Part shown: positions 54,601 through 60,600 of the stretch, piece after piece
How positions within the stretch are numbered: the stretch's first letter is position 1
Layout: every line of letters begins with the position of its first letter
DNA from: Cyprinus carpio
Taxonomy: Eukaryota; Chordata; Actinopteri; Cypriniformes; Cyprinidae
Assembly: GCF_018340385.1 (NCBI RefSeq)
Contig: NC_056611.1
Coordinates: 15,829,610-15,893,609, forward strand
Direction of reading: 5' to 3'
Length of the DNA stretch: 64,000 nt
Notes under the pieces: model-generated
Databases searched by the model: none
What the model was told of the DNA's origin: nothing
The model's input: the letters and a program-made list of their open reading frames with translations, nothing else
Program-made: the position numbers and the translations under genes

Positions 54601-57600
54601 TTCATATGAGATTTTATGTCAGGATTATTAATTTATCACAAATGCATTAAAATACTCCACAACAAACCACACAAGCACCCTGCCAATATCCCTTTTAATT
54701 ATCCCATCTGTAACAATCAAGAGTTCTTCTCGCCGTGCGGATCAGCGGCGCAAGTTACTCTGATTAGGGCTGTGCGATTAATCGAAATCGTAATAAAATC
54801 ACGATTTCTAAATCGCTTTATTTCCCGACCTCCCGCAGGATGCTATCCGATCCAATCAGAATGCAGCGCACCTAAGTGGAGCGCGAGAACAGAACAGAAC
54901 AGACTGGACATATGCCTAACTCCAGGTTCACACACACTGTCTGTGATGCGTATTTTTTCCGAGCCCATGAACAGAAAAGGTTAGAAATAGAAACGTGCGA
55001 AAAGAATGAATATCTAGCGCATGAGCATAGAGAGAGTTGTGAGTGAGTGAGTGAGTGAGTGAGTGAGAGGAGACATGTTTTAAGTGCGCGCACTCTCTCC
55101 GGATGAGAGCAGCGTGTATCTGAGCACGCGTGTCTGGTTTTGTGACAAAGCAAAGGACATCTGCGTGTGAGCGGATAGATTCGCGCTCGCGCATTATTTT
55201 AATGTGCTTTTGCGTTACATTAATGCGCTCTCGCTGCTGCTTCTGTACCGCATACACATACTGTATACGCACTGCAGACGGATTACGTGTGAACCTGTAT
55301 AATGTATAACAATTCTATTTCAACACCTGATGCACCGCTACAATGAGCTCTATGACCAATGCATGCCAAAAAAAAAAAAAAAGCGCTGGACACGTTTTTT
55401 TTTTTTTTTTGCCATATGTCTAGACATTTTTGTTTGACATCTTTACTTAGTGATTATTTTGACTTATGTCTGTTCTAGAGGCATGTTACAACTTTTTGAT
55501 AAAGCTCTCATCGGTTTTCTTTTGGAAATATGTTTCAAATTTATACTGAATGCATTTATGACTGTAAAGCATGTCTGTGTGTGTCAAAATCGCGATTAAA
55601 ATCGAAATCGCAAAATTGATCAAAAAATCGTGATAGGTTTTTTTTTGTCAGGATCGCACAGCCCTAACTCTGATCACGCAAAATGTAATTAAAGAGCCCT
55701 GTGCTCCTACCAAGAGGTTGTATCTTTACAAATTACACTCGTAATGCTTTAGCGTCAGTCCTTCAGCAGCAACGGGCGGCGGCTGCAGTGCCAGCCACAT
55801 CATTGACTCCAGATGAATGGTCACTGTCTGCTGACGTCAGCCCCTGCTATAACGCAATGCAGAGTCCCGCAGTGGTTCTGCCACATCTGCAGCTCCCTAC
55901 TCTTTCTCCCATGAGCCTCTGCATCTCACAGATACTCACTGGAGCAGCTCGTTACGGTGGGTGCCAAGGGCAGAGACTAAGCATGTAGCTTGTGTTTTCG
56001 CCCAGCCCTTTGAGCTGCTCTCTTGGAAAACACCATCTGTGAGTGTATAAGCGATTGGAGTGGTGGAAGGTCACAGCTGCAGATGACCGAGAAATGGTTG
56101 GTGTCACCGCGGTCTTGTTTGACCTCAGCTTAAGCTCACAAAGACAAGACAATTGAAGGATTTCACACAGATAGTTCAGCTAATGACTCACACACTTACT
56201 CGTTTGTTGTCAGCGGGGCTGTGGTAAAACTGCGAAATGACTTGTTTCTTGCCTTCCTGGTCCCCAGACAGTTGAAATTTCTCTGATACGTGAGTGAAGG
56301 TGGTTCCATAGTCATAAGACACGTACACCTGTAAAATAAACAAAAAAAAAATGTCAAATTTCAACCTGATACACTGCTGAAATAGAGGCTCTGTTCCAAA
56401 ACCTAGTAAGCTGCTTTGTTTTCTGTCTATACAGGCAACATCTTACATTTACATTTAGTCATTTAGCAGACGCTTTTATCCAAAGAGATTTACAAATGAG
56501 GACAATGGAAGCAATCAAAATCAACAAAAGAGCAATGATATACATATAGCATTACATATACACACACATATATGTATATTTTTTTTAAAACATATACATC
56601 TTAATTGAAACGAAACCTTTTAATATCTTAACTGAAATGAAACTTTTCTTAATAGTGAGCAACTACTTACAGCATCTTGTAATAAGCTGGTAGCTTAGAA
56701 ATAATGTAATAAGCAGCTCTTTATGTCTCAAATTTGACGCTCCTTATGTGAAGTAGGGGTGGGTGATGTGACCAAAATCTTTTATCACGATAATGATATA
56801 TATCATGATATAGTTATTCTTGCTTTAAATAAGGTCTTTATGATATAAAAATTTTTGATACCCTAGAAATTTCATAATTCTTGTCACCGTTGTGTCACTA
56901 TCACAAAAAACTAATTCTATCTTAAATTTAAAAAATAGACAAGTAAACAATAAGAAACTAATTACAAGCAATATGGCAAAAATTACAGTAGAACAAATAA
57001 ATAAGACATGCTACATACATTCACTGGCCACTTTATTAGGTACACCTTGCTAGTACCGGGTTGGACCCCCTTTTGCCTTCAGAACTACCTTAATTCTTTG
57101 TGGCATAAATTCAACAAGGTGTTGGAAACATTTCTCAGAGATTTTGGTCCATATTGACATGATAACATTATGCAGTTGCTGCAGATTTGTCGGCTGCACA
57201 TCCAGGGTGCGAATCTCCCGTTATACCACATCCCATGCCAAGGAAATATCCCCCACACCATTACACCACCACCACCAGTCTGAACCGTTGAGACAAGGCA
57301 GGATGGATCCATGCTTTCATGTTCTTTATGCCAAATTCTGACCCTACCATCTGAATGTTCTTAGCTGACAGGAGCGGCACCCGGTGTGTTCTTCTGCTGT
57401 AGCCCATCTGCTTCGTTCACTAGATATTTTCTCTTTTTCTAACCAATCTCTTTAAATCCTAGAGATGGTTGTGCGTGAAAATCCCAGTAGATCAGCAGTT
57501 TTTGAAATACTCAGACCAGCCCGTCTGGCACCAACAACCATTCCACGTTCAAACTCACTTAAATTCAGATTCTGATGCTCGGTTTGAACTTCAGCAAGTC

Positions 57601-60600
57601 ATCTTCACCACATTTAGATGCCTAAATGCATTGAGTTGCTGCCATGTGATTGGCTGATTAGCAATTTGTGTTACCAAGCAATTGAATAGGTGTACCTAAT
57701 AAAGTGGCCAGTGAGTGTACATTGTATAAAGTAATCAAATAAATAAAAACACTGAATATACTTTTTCAGTGTAAATTAAATAAATATATCTTCTTATTAA
57801 AGTCACAAAAGCGATTAAGTCAAAAGCAGTGAGAGATGTTCTATCTTTTGTTGTTTGATTAACATGAATGACAGACAGCAGGAATATTAGACTGCTGTCA
57901 CTTTAAGAGCTGCCCGGATCCAATATACTGTTACACATTTTCTTTCTCAGCGGTTTGCTTTCACTTAAAGACCTAAATGACTCTGTTTACGCACATCTCA
58001 CTGAAAGCATTCAGAAACGGTCTAACAGACAGCGCGCAAATGAGTTCTCTTTCACTGTTGATTGCATTTCATTGGCTTAAAGTCACTTGTTTTTGAACCG
58101 CAATGCTTAAAAACACATACAAATGATATGTTTTGTGACCATGCGGCACAGCAACATCACATGAGCGTGTAACCATGATAGAGTCGAGAGTCCAAAATTT
58201 TTACAGGTTAATCGCGTCTACCGGTATATCAGCCACCCCTCATGTGAAGCACATAAGACTTTGCATACAATTGATTCCAATAGATTTTTTTTTTTTTTTT
58301 TTTCAAGTTAACAATAAAATAAACAGTAGGGATGTAACGAACTGCAAAACGGTTTAAAATCGATTCAAATATGTGATGATTAAAACCAGTTGAGATGCTA
58401 AACAAATAGTGATACAATTGGGGTAGGAGTTTATATGAATGTATCTCTGAGGGGAACAGACTGTCTTTAGAAAAGTTTAACTGGCATTTACTTTTCATCT
58501 TGCCTCTGGACGAAGCAAATTAATAGAGTTCATAAGCGCAGCTCTTCTTTATTTACAGCGGTAACCCAGGAAACACTGTATCATTGCTATTCAGAAGCGC
58601 CACCTGCTGGCAGAGAGTGAATTTGCGTCTCAATCAGCTCATCTGCCGTTTCGTTCAGATATGTTTTATATACAGTTTCATAAAACTAAAGTTAGACCAT
58701 TCTGTTTTTGCTTCAAATTTTGAAATTACACAGTCTAATTTAGATTAAACATTTATGCAGCATCTTTGTTTGGATCATGATTAAAATTCAGTGGTTGCCT
58801 CTAATTTTAAATGAAAAGAGCACAGACAAAGCCTTAGTTTGTTTATATGAAGAGATGTCTTTTATATGTGTATCTTATTTATATGATTTTGGGTTTGTTT
58901 TTGAAAATTTCAATTTAGTTTTGTTATATTCACAAAGAAAATATAATAAACATAATAAAAGGACACCTTTTCATTTACTGTATAATTTGTCTTCAGTCTC
59001 ATTCGTTAAAAAAAAATCATGAGAAAAAAATGAATCGTAAGTTGAGTGAATCGTTACATAAACAGGGATCTTTTGTCACTTTTTTTGCATGCAGTCACAT
59101 TTTTTATGATGGTTAGAATTATGATGGTTTAGGTGGTATTATTGCTCTTTAACTTATTTACTTACATTTGGCAGGGGAATGTTCATTTTATTCATCATAA
59201 GTCAAAGGCTGCATCTTAATTCACATACTATCCTTCCCAAAATAGTATTTGAAATTAGAATTAGTGTGTGCCAAATTGTAGTATGTTGAAATGAATATTC
59301 TAAAGGCACCCAGATAGTTTACTATTTTCAGTTAGAATTCAAAGTGCAGATCGATGCATACTCTAACAGCTAACATTACCCACAACCCAATGTGTGTTGG
59401 ACAAGGCTTTGATTAGAACTACAATAAAAAGTGTTAAAAAAAACCACAAACATGGCATGTGAGACTGACGGACAGGTAGAAAAAGAGCTTTGAGTGATAA
59501 ATAATCATCTAACCTGATAAAAAAAATAATAATTTATTTAAAGTTATCTGCGTTATATTTCATCTGTAACAACACTGAACTTTTATCATAATTATGCTAA
59601 CACATAAGGAGAGTTCTCTGCATAAACCCACAACTGGCAGATAAATGTGTCTCTTTATTTCTCTTCAATACAACAGGAAATCAAACTAAATTAAATGTGG
59701 AGGATCTTAACTGTGACAAGATGATTGACAGGGCAGTTTAAAAACTGACAGAATGCACATAAGCAACAGAGTGTCCCTTAATAATGCAGTTATGACAAAG
59801 TAGTGTATCCCAAAGTTTGTATACTATTCTACTTCATACTCAAAATTATATACTTCTTCACAAAAAGAGTACATATTTTTAGGAAATAGTATGTGTAGGC
59901 AAACTGGGATGCAGCAAAAGACAAATTTCCCTTTAAAGACAATTAAGTGTATTTGATTTAATTCCTGTGTCTGACATATTGGATGCAAAATTTTACAGAC
60001 TGCATTCTGAGATTGTCTTCTCCAAAGAGGATACATATAAATCTGCTAGAATTTGGCTCAAAGAATGTAAGTGATCATAATTAGGCAGTTAATCTTTTGA
60101 AAAGGCGCTGCCTTTGGAACAGATCATTTCTGTAATACACTCATCTGTAATCACTTGCAATTTCCTATGAGAAACTGGTGAGCTTTGTCCTGTATTTCAC
60201 AAAGAACACCTGTAACGCACCACACAGGTGAGCAGATAACAGCTCCAGTGCCCCATAAAGTATGACCGCACCACTTTTGTTCTCGCATTTGCATTAGATA
60301 ATGCTCTGCAATTATTGAAAACTTAACAATTATTGCAACGCAGATGGAAAAGTAGCATTCAAGGGTGCAAGAGAGTCTTTGCAGTAAGTGCAGCGAGTTG
60401 GATCCGGCAGCATTTACGATGATATAATAAAAGTGCAGGGAATTGAAAAACAGAAGGGGGCCTTTCATCTGTATGACTCAGAGAGCACTAAAAAGCAAAG
60501 CTAGCCGGTAAAGATATTCTCTGTATCTTACAGTGAACAGTCCGATATATATAGACGCATATACAATCTTGAAAGTCAAAGTTATGAAATATATACTCAC

